A stretch of DNA of 64,000 nt from Prescottella agglutinans (GTDB lineage Bacteria; Actinomycetota; Actinomycetes; Mycobacteriales; Mycobacteriaceae). Positions 1-7,812 of this stretch are shown in pieces. The notes under the pieces are model-generated. The model was given only the letters and a program-made list of their open reading frames with translations. It was not told where the DNA came from and ran no database searches. Position 1 is the stretch's first letter, and every line of letters begins with the position of its first letter. Location: assembly GCF_004011865.1 (NCBI RefSeq), contig NZ_RKLP01000009.1:1-64000 (forward strand), given 5' to 3'. The translations under genes and the position numbers were made by a program.

Positions 1-196
1 CCGGGACCCGCTCGAGGGCCATGACCGCGACGGCGCCGGCGTCCTCGGCGATCTTCGCCTGCTCGGCGGTGACCACGTCCATGATGACGCCGCCCTTGAG
101 CATCTCGGCCATGCCCCGCTTCACGCGCGCGGTGCCGACCTGGGCGAGCGAAGCGACGGGGGACGATCCGGTGGGCGTGGTGTCGGCGGTGCTCAC
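1..196 (-). CDS. pdxS: Pyridoxal 5'-phosphate synthase subunit PdxS (partial)
   Basis: Only the first 65 codons are in the window; the gene runs off the left edge. The translation begins with a variable Ser/Thr/Pro-rich leader and then reads [16 protein letters not shown] followed by [19 protein letters not shown], the very conserved N-terminus of the PdxS/SNZ family. PdxS makes PLP from ribose 5-phosphate, glyceraldehyde 3-phosphate and ammonia supplied by PdxT. The family's active-site Asp (in the IMDV motif) is visible; the Schiff-base lysines lie beyond the edge or close to it. The start is a GTG at 196 preceded by a purine-rich GAAGGAAGAACC-type stretch. No pdxT is seen in this window. 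Confidence 0.93.
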   Translation of the reverse strand, partial: MSTADTTPTGSSPVASLAQVGTARVKRGMAEMLKGGVIMDVVTAEQAKIAEDAGAVAVMALERVP

Positions 197-243
197 TGCA
201 GGTTCTTCCTTCGTTGTACGGGGGTGGGGGAGTGATGCGGGTG

Positions 244-834
244 CTAGTCGGTCGGTGCGGCCATGCCGTCGAGGAAGACGGTGATGCAGTCCTTCGACAG
301 CTCGCTGATCGTGTAAGGGTCGTCCGGCTTGCGCCAGTAGACGGTGAACCACACCGAATCCCGGAGGAAGCGGTGGAACACCTTGGAAGGGACGTCCTTT
401 CGGAGGACGCCGGAGTCCTTGCCGGCCTCGATGGCGTCGAGCCAGATCGTCTGGATCTCGTCCGCGATCGTGCGGGCCTCGGTGAAGTCGCGCAGGCCAC
501 GCAGGTTGGGGAACTCGGCGTGATAGACCTTGGTCGCGTCGGGGCGCGCCGCGCCTGTTGCGAGTGAGACGTCGACGATCGCCTTCAGCCGGGCGCGGGG
601 CTCGAGCTGCTCGAGTGTCATCGCGCGATAGTTCGCGAGGAGATCCGAGAGGAACACCGTGACCAGTTCGTTGACGATGGCGCCCTTCGACCGGAAGTAG
701 TGGTAGAGCGCGCCGGCGTTGAGGCCGACCTCGTCGCCGATCTCCCGCATCGACGTCCCCGCGATGCCGCGCGCTGCGAACAGGGTGGCCGCGGCGTCGA
801 GGATCTCGGACTTCCTGTCGTGGGGTTCCGCCAC
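244..834 (-). CDS. TetR-family repressor, KstR2-like
   Basis: A 196-residue TetR regulator. Residues about 8-55 form the helix-turn-helix ([15 protein letters not shown], then [15 protein letters not shown]). The C-terminal ligand domain, with [21 protein letters not shown] near the end, resembles mycobacterial KstR2, which binds a CoA-thioester ligand; the ligand here is unknown. I chose the GTG at 834 because GGAAGGGA lies just upstream. The reading frame also opens at GTG 858, but that codon falls inside the operator-like palindrome at 851-866. The palindrome sits at the predicted transcription start of this gene, and a 14/16 match occurs upstream of the DegT-family gene at 1028-1043, so autoregulation and control of that neighbour are both likely. 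Confidence 0.85.
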   Translation of the reverse strand: MAEPHDRKSEILDAAATLFAARGIAGTSMREIGDEVGLNAGALYHYFRSKGAIVNELVTVFLSDLLANYRAMTLEQLEPRARLKAIVDVSLATGAARPDATKVYHAEFPNLRGLRDFTEARTIADEIQTIWLDAIEAGKDSGVLRKDVPSKVFHRFLRDSVWFTVYWRKPDDPYTISELSKDCITVFLDGMAAPTD

Positions 835-850
835 CTCAGTCCCTTCCAAT

Positions 851-866
851 TTGAACACTCATTCAA
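851..866 (-). promoter_or_regulatory. TetR operator candidate, site 1
   Basis: On the minus strand this reads TTGAATGAGTGTTCAA, an imperfect palindrome with TTGAA/TTCAA arms. It overlaps the predicted transcription start of the TetR gene and differs at only 2 of 16 positions from the copy at 1028-1043. The position over +1 is that expected for a self-repressing TetR protein. Confidence 0.7.
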
Positions 867-994
867 CGACATTAACCGCGAACGCGGCATCGCGTCAAAG
901 CGGCACCGCGCCGACCTCGGGGAGGTCGCCGAACCTGCTTGTCGGCGTACGGGTTCGGTGATGCGCGCCGCGGCGGCCCTGTCCCGGCCCCGTC

Positions 995-1023
995 TTGACG
1001 GCCCGGATTCCTCGACCTATATT
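995..1023 (+). promoter_or_regulatory. Promoter of the DegT-family gene
   Basis: TTGACG, a 17-bp spacer and TATATT, close to the sigma70 consensus and optimally spaced. The predicted start near 1030 lies inside the operator candidate at 1028-1043. Confidence 0.7.
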
Positions 1024-1027
1024 CGCC

Positions 1028-1043
1028 TTGAATGAACGTTCAA
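1028..1043 (+). promoter_or_regulatory. TetR operator candidate, site 2
   Basis: TTGAATGAACGTTCAA, containing the perfect 10-bp palindrome TGAACGTTCA. It is placed at the predicted transcription start of the DegT-family gene, so a bound repressor would block initiation. It pairs with the copy at 851-866. Confidence 0.72.
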
Positions 1044-1229
1044 TACGAGTTTATTCCGGTATGGGGGTGGCGCCGCTGGCTGATGCGGCCCCGCGACTGC
1101 TGTGACGTGGTGCCCGCACGAATGTGACGCCTGCCCATGCTCTTTCCGCCCGGTTCGTGGCGCGAGGCCCCTCGGTCCGCCTGCGAACCGCCGCCGCGGA
1201 CACCTTCCCGAAATCGACGAGGAGATCCA

Positions 1230-2453
1230 ATGACCAGGGTTGTCTACGCCCGCAGTGTTCACGACGAGCGCGAGATCGAGGCCTGCCTCGAGGTACTGCG
1301 CGGTGGTCCGTTCGCCCTGAAGATCGGCAAGAACGTCGCCGAGATGGAGCGCCGGGTCGCCGACCTGTACGGCAAGAAGCTGGGCCTGATGTGCAACTCG
1401 GGCTCGTCCGCGCTCTACCTCGCGCTCGAACTGCTCGACCTGCCCAAGGGGTCCGAGGTCATCACGTCGCCGCTCACGTTCTCGACGGACGTGTCGCCGA
1501 TCGTCCGTGGCGGGTGGGTCCCGGTGTTCGTCGACGTCGAGCCCGACACCTACAACGTCGACGCGTCCAAGATCGAGGAGCTGATCACCGACAAGACCAA
1601 GGCGATCCTGGTTCCGAACCTCGCCGGCAACGCGCCCGACTGGGACGTCATCCGTGAGATCGCCGACCGGCACGACCTCAGGGTGATCGAGGACTCGTGC
1701 GACTGCATCGGAACGACGCTGCGCGGCACCAAGACCGGGTCCCGCTCGGACATCACGGTCACGAGCTTCGCGATGTCGCACATCATCACGGCCGCCGGCA
1801 ACGGCGGCATGGTGTGCCTCGACGACGAGAAGCTGCGCGACAAGGGCCTGATGCTGCGCCGCTGGGGCCGTCGCTCCGAGCCGCACCTCTTCGGATCCGA
1901 GCAGGCGCGGACCGGGCGCGTCTTCCGTGAGGATCTGGACGGCATCGCCTACGACAACGACTTCATCTTCGACGTCCTGCCGTGGAACTTCGAGCCGTCC
2001 GAGCTGGGTTCGGCCTTCGGGCTGGTGCAGCTGAGCAAGCTCGAAGTCAACTACAAGCGCCGTCACGAGATCTTCGACGCGTTCAGCGCGGCCTTCGGCG
2101 CCTACCCGGAGCTGTTCCGTCTGCCCAAGCCGTTGGACGGTTTCTACACTGCGTGGCTGTGCTACCCGGTGACGATCCGTGAGGACGCCGGCTTCGAGCG
2201 TTCGGATCTGCAGGAATCGCTCGAGGGGGCGGGTATCGACACCCGCACGGTGTGGAGCGGCAACGTCACGCGCCATCCGATGATGCGGGGCGTCGAGTAC
2301 CGCATTCCCGAGGGGGGCCTGCCCAACGCCGACGAGGTCTTCGAGCGCGGCATGTCGCTCGGCATGAGCCACGGCATGAGCGACGAGGAACTCGATCACG
2401 TCGTCGCGAGCATCCACGCGTTCGCCTCCAAGTTCGCGACCTCGAAGCGGTAG
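1230..2453 (+). CDS. DegT/DnrJ/EryC1-family PLP protein, His-for-Lys type
   Basis: A 407-residue fold-type I PLP protein of the sugar aminotransferase family. The cofactor-pocket segments NSGSSALYLAL (about 56-66) and the Asp of VIEDSCD (about 155) are present. In ordinary family members a Lys follows the SF motif and forms the Schiff base. Here the motif reads SFAMSHIITAAGNGG, placing His184 at the Lys position. The same swap defines the PMP-dependent 3-dehydratases E1/RfbH and ColD, so a deoxysugar-type dehydratase or related reaction is more likely than simple transamination. The start at 1230 has GAGGAGA upstream; the open frame to 1137 is non-coding. The gene stands alone between the TetR-controlled promoter and the terminator at 2469-2500. 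No sugar-nucleotide genes lie next to it, so the substrate is unknown. Confidence 0.85.
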   Translation: MTRVVYARSVHDEREIEACLEVLRGGPFALKIGKNVAEMERRVADLYGKKLGLMCNSGSSALYLALELLDLPKGSEVITSPLTFSTDVSPIVRGGWVPVFVDVEPDTYNVDASKIEELITDKTKAILVPNLAGNAPDWDVIREIADRHDLRVIEDSCDCIGTTLRGTKTGSRSDITVTSFAMSHIITAAGNGGMVCLDDEKLRDKGLMLRRWGRRSEPHLFGSEQARTGRVFREDLDGIAYDNDFIFDVLPWNFEPSELGSAFGLVQLSKLEVNYKRRHEIFDAFSAAFGAYPELFRLPKPLDGFYTAWLCYPVTIREDAGFERSDLQESLEGAGIDTRTVWSGNVTRHPMMRGVEYRIPEGGLPNADEVFERGMSLGMSHGMSDEELDHVVASIHAFASKFATSKR

Positions 2454-2468
2454 CGCTCCACACTGCGC

Positions 2469-2500
2469 ACGAGCCCCCGGCCTCCCGGTCGGGGGCTCGT
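2469..2500 (+). terminator. Intrinsic terminator
   Basis: Perfect 11-bp stem ACGAGCCCCCG / CGGGGGCTCGT with a 10-nt loop, 15 nt after the DegT-family stop codon. It is followed by only a short T run, as is common in high-GC actinobacteria. It separates this transcript from the operon starting at 2649. Confidence 0.8.
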
Positions 2501-2531
2501 GGCGTTTCGGGCGCCGCACCCCGCCTCTTCG

Positions 2532-2622
2532 TGAAACCCGGTTCTATGCGAACTCGCGCGTCCGTCTTGACATGCCCTTGATCCGCGCTACCCTCGAACC
2601 AATCGCATAGAACACGGTTTCA
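2532..2622 (+). promoter_or_regulatory. Promoter flanked by inverted 20-bp operator repeats
   Basis: The promoter is TTGACA (2567-2572), a 16-bp spacer and TACCCT (2589-2594). On each side lies one copy of a 20-bp element, inverted relative to the other (2532-2551 and 2603-2622, 18/20 identical). Each contains an imperfect palindrome: TGAAACCCGGTTCTA upstream and TAGAACACGGTTTCA over the predicted +1. The AAC-N3-GTT core resembles operators of KstR-type TetR repressors, whose published consensus uses a 2-nt gap. The TetR protein encoded at the end of this operon (8514) is the natural candidate binder. Confidence 0.72.
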
Positions 2623-2648
2623 ATAAGTCGTCGATCAGGAGTGCCGTA

Positions 2649-3884
2649 GTGACGAACGAAACGCCATACATCCTCATCTCTGCCGACAGCCATGCCGGCG
2701 CCGATCACGCCACCTACCGCGAGTACCTCGATTCCGAGTGGCGCGAGGAGTTCGACGCCTGGCGCGGCAAGTACAAGAACCCCTACCGCGACCTGGTTGA
2801 CGACGGCCGAACCCGCAACTGGGACAACGAGCGTCGCATGCGTGAGACGCAAGGAGACGGCACCGTCGGTGAGGTGCTCTTCCCGAACACGGTGCCGCCG
2901 TTCTTCCCGAGCGCCGCCGTGCTCGCCGGTCCTCCCCGCGCCGAGGACTTCGCGAAGCGCCTGGCCGGCATCCGCGCCCACAACCGCTGGCTCAAGGATT
3001 TCTGCGACGACGCTCCCGCGCAGCGTGCCGGCGTCGCGCAGATCTTCCTCAACGACGTCGACGAGGCCGTCGCGGACGTGAAGTGGATCAAGGAAAATGG
3101 ACTGCGCGGCGGCATCCTGCTCCCCAACCTTGCGCCGGACGTCAAGTGGGTCAAGCCGCTGTACGACCCCGAGTACGACCGCCTGTGGGAGGTCTGCGAG
3201 GACCTCGGCGTGCCGGTCAACAGCCACGCCGGCACCGGGCTACCCGACTACGGCCGCTACAAGACCTCCTCGATGCTCTACATCAACGAGGTGGGCTTCT
3301 ACTCGATGCGCCCGCTCGTACAGATGATCCTCTCGGGTGTGTTCGAGCGGTTCCCCAAGCTCAAGTTCGCCGTCTCCGAGCAGGGCTGCGCGTGGGCGCC
3401 GGACCTGATGCGCCAACTCGACACCGTCGACCTGCGGGTCAAGCGCACCGGCCGGATCGGTGAGCTGTTCTACAGCGAGGACGAGCAGTTGCCGCTGCGT
3501 CCGAGCGAGTACTTCCGCCGCAACGTGTGGGTCGGCGCGACGATGCCGTCCGCGCAGGACATGGCCTCGCGGGACACGCTCGGCGAGGGCAAGTTCATGT
3601 GGGGCAGCGACTACCCGCACAACGAGGGCACGTACCCGTTCACCCGCGAGTGCATCCGCCAGGTCATGCACGACGTCGAGGAGGCGGAGCTGCGGAAGCT
3701 GTTCGCCGAGAACGCGGCCGAACTGTACGACTTCGACCTCGATGCGCTGGCACCGCTCGCCGCGAAGTACGGCCCCACGCCGTCCGAGGTCGCGCGGCCG
3801 CTCACCGAGCTGCCCGAGAACCCCAACGATGTGCTGCTGAGGGAGTCGTTCGCCAAGCAACTCGAAGCCGAGTTGAGCGCGTGA
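2649..3884 (+). CDS. Amidohydrolase family 2 protein
   Basis: A 411-residue TIM-barrel metal-dependent hydrolase of the Amidohydrolase_2 (PF04909, decarboxylase-like) superfamily. An N-terminal strand carries SADSHAG, containing a metal-binding His. NSHAGTGLPDYG supplies the central His, and MWGSDYPHNEG holds the late catalytic Asp (about residue 321) followed by Pro-His, the family hallmark. Relatives decarboxylate or hydrolyse aromatic and cyclic ring-cleavage products; the substrate here is unknown. The GTG start at 2649 has AGGAG 8 nt upstream. It is the first gene of a tight operon, and the next start overlaps its stop (GTGA). Confidence 0.85.
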   Translation: MTNETPYILISADSHAGADHATYREYLDSEWREEFDAWRGKYKNPYRDLVDDGRTRNWDNERRMRETQGDGTVGEVLFPNTVPPFFPSAAVLAGPPRAEDFAKRLAGIRAHNRWLKDFCDDAPAQRAGVAQIFLNDVDEAVADVKWIKENGLRGGILLPNLAPDVKWVKPLYDPEYDRLWEVCEDLGVPVNSHAGTGLPDYGRYKTSSMLYINEVGFYSMRPLVQMILSGVFERFPKLKFAVSEQGCAWAPDLMRQLDTVDLRVKRTGRIGELFYSEDEQLPLRPSEYFRRNVWVGATMPSAQDMASRDTLGEGKFMWGSDYPHNEGTYPFTRECIRQVMHDVEEAELRKLFAENAAELYDFDLDALAPLAAKYGPTPSEVARPLTELPENPNDVLLRESFAKQLEAELSA

Positions 3885-4741
3885 CGCGGCGGTTCGAAGG
3901 TCGTCGGGCGATCGTCACCGGTGCCAGCCGCGGCATCGGAGCGGCGATCGCCCAGCGGCTCGCCGCCGACGGGGCCGCGGTCGCGATCGTCGCGCGCACG
4001 GTCGACGAACCGGACCGCGGGTTCGAGGGCACCCTCGCCTCGACCGCCGACCTGATCCGCGCGGGCGGAGGCACGGTCGCGATCGTCCCGGCCGCCTTGG
4101 AGGATCCGGAGTCCCGGGCCCGGATCGTGCCGGCGGCCGAGGAGGCGCTGGGCGGCCCGATCGACATCCTCGTCAACAACGCGGCGGCGGCGATGTTCCA
4201 GCCGCTGCGGAGCTACCCGGCCAAGCGCGCGCACCTGACGTTCGAGGTGAACGTGCACGCGCCGCTCGATCTCGCGCAGCGCGTGATTCCGGGGATGCGC
4301 GAGCGGGGCGAGGGCTGGATCGTCAACATCACCAGCGGCACCGCGCGCATCCGCCCGGTCGATCCGCTGCCCGACGGCGAGACCGATCTGGACGCCGACA
4401 TCCACGGCACCGCCCTCTACGGCATGAGCAAGGCCGCGCAGGACCGGATGACGGCCGGCCTGGCCGCCGAACTGAACGGCACCGGAGTCCGGGTCAACGC
4501 GGTGCGCCCGCGGTCGGCGGTCGCGACCGCCGGCGCGATGTCGGTGGCGTCGAACATGGTCGGCTCCCAGTGGTTCGTACCGGAGAAGCTCGAGGAAATG
4601 GTCGAGGCGGTGACGTGGCTGTGCGGCGCCGCACCGCACTACACCGGCAACATCGAGGCGAGCCTGGACATCCTCGAACGTGAAAGGCTCACGGTCCGGG
4701 ATCTTCACGGCAGTCCTCTCGCGAAGGAGCAGAACGCATGA
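3881..4741 (+). CDS. Short-chain dehydrogenase/reductase
   Basis: A 286-residue classical SDR. TGASRGIG (13-20) binds the dinucleotide, VNNAA stabilises the central sheet, Ser152 follows VNIT, and the catalytic YxxxK is Tyr180/Lys184 in YGMSK. Arg17 in the glycine motif and the nearby Arg suggest NADP(H), though this is not decisive. The GTG start overlaps the preceding stop codon, giving translational coupling, and the gene overlaps the next start by 4 nt (ATGA). A roughly 25-residue insertion (PVDPLPDGETDLDADIHG) sits before the active-site Tyr, as in a subset of acyl-CoA-related SDRs. It probably oxidises or reduces a hydroxyl/keto intermediate of the same pathway. Confidence 0.87.
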   Translation: MTRRFEGRRAIVTGASRGIGAAIAQRLAADGAAVAIVARTVDEPDRGFEGTLASTADLIRAGGGTVAIVPAALEDPESRARIVPAAEEALGGPIDILVNNAAAAMFQPLRSYPAKRAHLTFEVNVHAPLDLAQRVIPGMRERGEGWIVNITSGTARIRPVDPLPDGETDLDADIHGTALYGMSKAAQDRMTAGLAAELNGTGVRVNAVRPRSAVATAGAMSVASNMVGSQWFVPEKLEEMVEAVTWLCGAAPHYTGNIEASLDILERERLTVRDLHGSPLAKEQNA

Positions 4742-5604
4742 CGCCCTACGACGGCATCCCCATCGTCGACACGCACATCGGTTTCCGGGAGGCCGGGTAC
4801 GACGAGTACGCGTTCATCACGCGACAGACGAAGGACCGCGAGAGCCGCGACGAATTCAGCATGCCGGCGCAGTACATGTTCAAGGGCGTGCCAGACGATC
4901 TCGCCACCGACGATCCGATCTCGGTGACGTTGCACGAGATGGACAAGCACGGCATCGAGATCGGCATGGTCAGCATGGCCAAGGAATCGGGGCAGCGCGC
5001 GGTCCGCATGTTCCCGGACCGGTTCGTCCCGCAGGGTTCGGCGGTCGACCCCAACGACATCATGGGCACGCTGAACCGGATGACCTGCGAGTACGAGGAA
5101 TTCGGGATCGTCTCGGTGAGTTCGTTTGCCGCGGGAACGTTCCCGCAGGTCGCGCTCAACGCCCCGCAGATGTATCCGATCTACGCGAAGTGCGTCGAAC
5201 TCGACATCCCGATCTTCGCGTGTGCGGGAATCGCGGGACCTCGGCTCAAGTCGGCGGTGCAGCACGTCGAACTGATCGACGACGTGATGTTCGATTTCCC
5301 AGATCTGGTATTCGTCACGCGGCACGGCTGCGAACCGTGGGAGGATCTCGCCGTCAAACTAATGATCAAATGGCCCAACCTGTACTACTCGACCTCCGCG
5401 TTCGCGCCCAAGCACTATCCGAAGGCGATCGTCGACTACGCGAACACTCGCGGCGCCGACAAGATCATCTACGCCGGGTACTTCCCCGCGGGGTTGACCC
5501 TGGACCGCATCTTCGGTGACATGCCGGACGTGCCGTTCAAGGACGAGGTGTGGCCCAAGTTCCTGCACGAGAACGCCCGCAAGGTGCTCAAACTGAAAGG
5601 TTGA
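4738..5604 (+). CDS. Amidohydrolase-like protein with degenerate metal site
   Basis: A 288-residue protein with the Amidohydrolase_2 fold and the family's opening PIVDTHIGF. The usual DxHxH metal motif reads DTHIG, so the second His is missing. The late G-S-D-Y-P motif that normally carries the catalytic Asp reads YAGYFPAG. HGCEPW in the middle resembles the conserved HG(G)xPW segment of the decarboxylase group. Substrate binding seems preserved while metal chemistry may be lost, so it could be a lyase-like or partner subunit to the intact paralogue at 2649. It is coupled to the upstream SDR by an ATGA overlap. Confidence 0.8.
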   Translation: MTPYDGIPIVDTHIGFREAGYDEYAFITRQTKDRESRDEFSMPAQYMFKGVPDDLATDDPISVTLHEMDKHGIEIGMVSMAKESGQRAVRMFPDRFVPQGSAVDPNDIMGTLNRMTCEYEEFGIVSVSSFAAGTFPQVALNAPQMYPIYAKCVELDIPIFACAGIAGPRLKSAVQHVELIDDVMFDFPDLVFVTRHGCEPWEDLAVKLMIKWPNLYYSTSAFAPKHYPKAIVDYANTRGADKIIYAGYFPAGLTLDRIFGDMPDVPFKDEVWPKFLHENARKVLKLKG

Positions 5605-5610
5605 TCGGAC

Positions 5611-7812
5611 ATGCCGATCGGTATCGGAGCAGATCACGACGCACTCGCCGACTCGCTGGCGCGGTTCGCCGCCAGGGAGACACCCGTCGAACGCACCCGC
5701 GGACAGTTCGCGGAACTCGCGCGCGGCGATCGACCCGTCTTCTGGGAACAATTGGTGAGCATGGGGATTCCGTCGCTGCACCTCGCCGAGGAGTACGACG
5801 GGGCGGGCGCGGGCCTGCTCGAACTCGCGGTGGCGCTGGAACAGTCCGGGTACGGGCTCGTTCCGGGCCCGCTGCTGCCGACGGTCACCGCGAGCGCGGT
5901 GATCCAGTCCCACGGCACCGACGCGGCGCGGAAGGCGTTGCTCCCGCGCCTGGCCGGCGGTGCCACCGGAGCGGTGGCCCTCGGGACGGGGACCGTCACC
6001 GTCGACGGTGACGGCGACGAGGTGGTCGCCACCGGAGAGACCGTGCCGGTCCTCGGAGCCGTGGGCGCCGACATCCTGGTCCTGGCCGGCCAGTGCGGTG
6101 AGCGGCCGGTGTGGTTCGCCGTGTCGGCGAGCGACGTCGGTGTCGAGACCGTCGCCGAGGAGGGCGTCGACCTCACTCGGGATATCGGACGGGTGCGTCT
6201 GTCCGACACGCGGATCCCTGCCGAGAACGTCCTGGGGGCGGGTGCGGACGAGGTCGCGGCGCTCGCCGCGGTGCTGCAGTGCGCGGAGGCCGTCGGCGTC
6301 GCGCGGTGGGCGCAGGAGACCGGTCTCGCGTACGCGAAGATCCGCGAGCAGTTCGGGCGTCCCATCGGTTCGTTCCAGGCGATCAAGCACAAGTGCGCGC
6401 AGCTGTTCATCCGGGTCGAGGTGATGACCAGTTCCGTGTGGGATGCCGCGCTGGCCGCGGACAGCGGTGACCGGCGGCAGTCGGCGCTCGCGGCGGCCCG
6501 GGCGGCGACGGCGGTGCGCCGCGAGGCGGTCGACGTGGTGCTCGAGGCGCTCACGTTGCTCGGCGGTATCGGCAACACGTGGGAGCACGACATCCACCTG
6601 TACTGGCGGCGCGTGGTGAGCCTGCTCGCGCTCGGCGGTTCGCCGGACACGTGGGCCCGCCGTGCCGGCGAGCTGGCGCTGACCACCGAACGGGAATCGG
6701 TGCTGGGTGTCCCGGACCGTCCGGAGTTCCGTGCCGGGGTGGCGGCGTCCATCGCCGAGGCCGCGGCGCTCGACGATGTGGCCGCACGGGTGCTGCTCGC
6801 CGATCGCGGGCTGGTCGCGCCGCACTACCCGGCCCCCTACGGCCTGGGGGCCGACACCGCCGCGCAGCTGATCATCGCCGAGGAGTTCGAGCGCGCCGGG
6901 ATTCCCCAGCCCAGCACGGTCATCGGTGAGTGGTCGCTGCCGTCGATCCTCCAGTACGGCACCGAGGAGCAGATGGACCGTCTCGTCGCGCCCACGCTGC
7001 GCGGGGAGATCGTCTGGTGCCAGCTGTTCTCCGAGCCCGGCGCGGGATCCGATCTCGCGTCGCTGACGACGTTCGCCACCAAGGTCGACGGCGGCTGGCG
7101 TATCGACGGCAACAAGGTGTGGAACTCCAAGGCCTACGAGGCACACTGGGGCATCTGCCTCGCGCGGACCGACCGCGACGTCCCCAAGCACCGCGGGATC
7201 AGCTTCTTCCTCGTCGACATGTCGGCGCCGGGCGTCGAGGTCAGGCCGCTGCGGGAGGCCAACGGCGACAGCATGTTCAACGAGGTCGCGCTCGACGGCG
7301 TCTTCGTGCCGGACGCCGACCTGGTGGGTGCGCCGGGGGAGGGCTGGAAGGTGGCCCGCACGACGCTCGCGAACGAGCGGGTCGCGATGGGCAATACCCC
7401 TGTGGCGGGCGGGTATCGCTTCGACCCGGTGGAGGTGGCGCGGTCCCTGGACCCGGACTCCAGGTACGACGCGCTGCCGGCGCTCGGCCGGATCACCTCG
7501 ACCACTGGCGCCCTCGACGCACTCGCGCACCGCGGCGTCCTCAAGCGATTGTCGGGGCTGAACCCGGGCGTCGAGGCGAGTGCGCTGAAAGCCGCGTCCG
7601 CGCAGCACATCACCGACGCCACCGCACAGGTGCTCGAATGGTTCGGGCCGGAGGCGGCCGTGGGTAGCCTCGGCGCCGACGTCACCGGCGGTGGGCGCGC
7701 GGCCAAGGCATACCTGGCGACGCCGAAGCTGCTGATCGGCGGCGGCACGCTCGAGATCCAGCTCAACGTCATCTCGGAGCAGATCCTCGGGCTGCCGCGG
7801 GAACCGCGATGA
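5611..7812 (+). CDS. Fused double acyl-CoA dehydrogenase, FadE34-like
   Basis: 733 residues holding two acyl-CoA dehydrogenase units in one chain. The first (about 1-370) has EQFGRPIGSFQAIKHKCA and LGGIGNTWEHDIHLYWRR, the flavin/active-site end of the domain. The second (about 380-733) has the FAD/substrate loop SEPGAGSDLASL and ends with GGGTLEIQLNVISEQILGLPRE. This length and layout match mycobacterial FadE34 (ChsE3), a single-chain version of the alpha2beta2 dehydrogenases that act on steroid side-chain CoA thioesters. In this pattern only one half usually binds FAD productively. It starts 6 nt after the previous stop. By family it desaturates a bulky acyl-CoA, but the substrate is not proven. 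Confidence 0.86.
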   Translation: MPIGIGADHDALADSLARFAARETPVERTRGQFAELARGDRPVFWEQLVSMGIPSLHLAEEYDGAGAGLLELAVALEQSGYGLVPGPLLPTVTASAVIQSHGTDAARKALLPRLAGGATGAVALGTGTVTVDGDGDEVVATGETVPVLGAVGADILVLAGQCGERPVWFAVSASDVGVETVAEEGVDLTRDIGRVRLSDTRIPAENVLGAGADEVAALAAVLQCAEAVGVARWAQETGLAYAKIREQFGRPIGSFQAIKHKCAQLFIRVEVMTSSVWDAALAADSGDRRQSALAAARAATAVRREAVDVVLEALTLLGGIGNTWEHDIHLYWRRVVSLLALGGSPDTWARRAGELALTTERESVLGVPDRPEFRAGVAASIAEAAALDDVAARVLLADRGLVAPHYPAPYGLGADTAAQLIIAEEFERAGIPQPSTVIGEWSLPSILQYGTEEQMDRLVAPTLRGEIVWCQLFSEPGAGSDLASLTTFATKVDGGWRIDGNKVWNSKAYEAHWGICLARTDRDVPKHRGISFFLVDMSAPGVEVRPLREANGDSMFNEVALDGVFVPDADLVGAPGEGWKVARTTLANERVAMGNTPVAGGYRFDPVEVARSLDPDSRYDALPALGRITSTTGALDALAHRGVLKRLSGLNPGVEASALKAASAQHITDATAQVLEWFGPEAAVGSLGADVTGGGRAAKAYLATPKLLIGGGTLEIQLNVISEQILGLPREPR

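Larger units (their letters stand above)
835..1229. promoter_or_regulatory. Divergent intergenic region with two promoters
   Basis: This 395-bp gap has no convincing gene. It carries two outward-facing sigma70-like promoters. Toward the TetR gene (minus strand) are TTGACG (898-893), an 18-bp spacer and TAATGT (874-869). Toward the DegT-family gene (plus strand) are TTGACG (995-1000), a 17-bp spacer and TATATT (1018-1023). Each predicted start point is covered by a copy of the same near-palindrome. The plus-strand transcript would have a leader of about 200 nt, in which I see no clear riboswitch. Confidence 0.7.

Noticed and set aside
2532-2622. Calling the operators true KstR sites
   Set aside because: The published KstR core has a 2-nt gap between AAC and GTT. 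Here the gap is 3 nt, so a related but different regulator is more likely.
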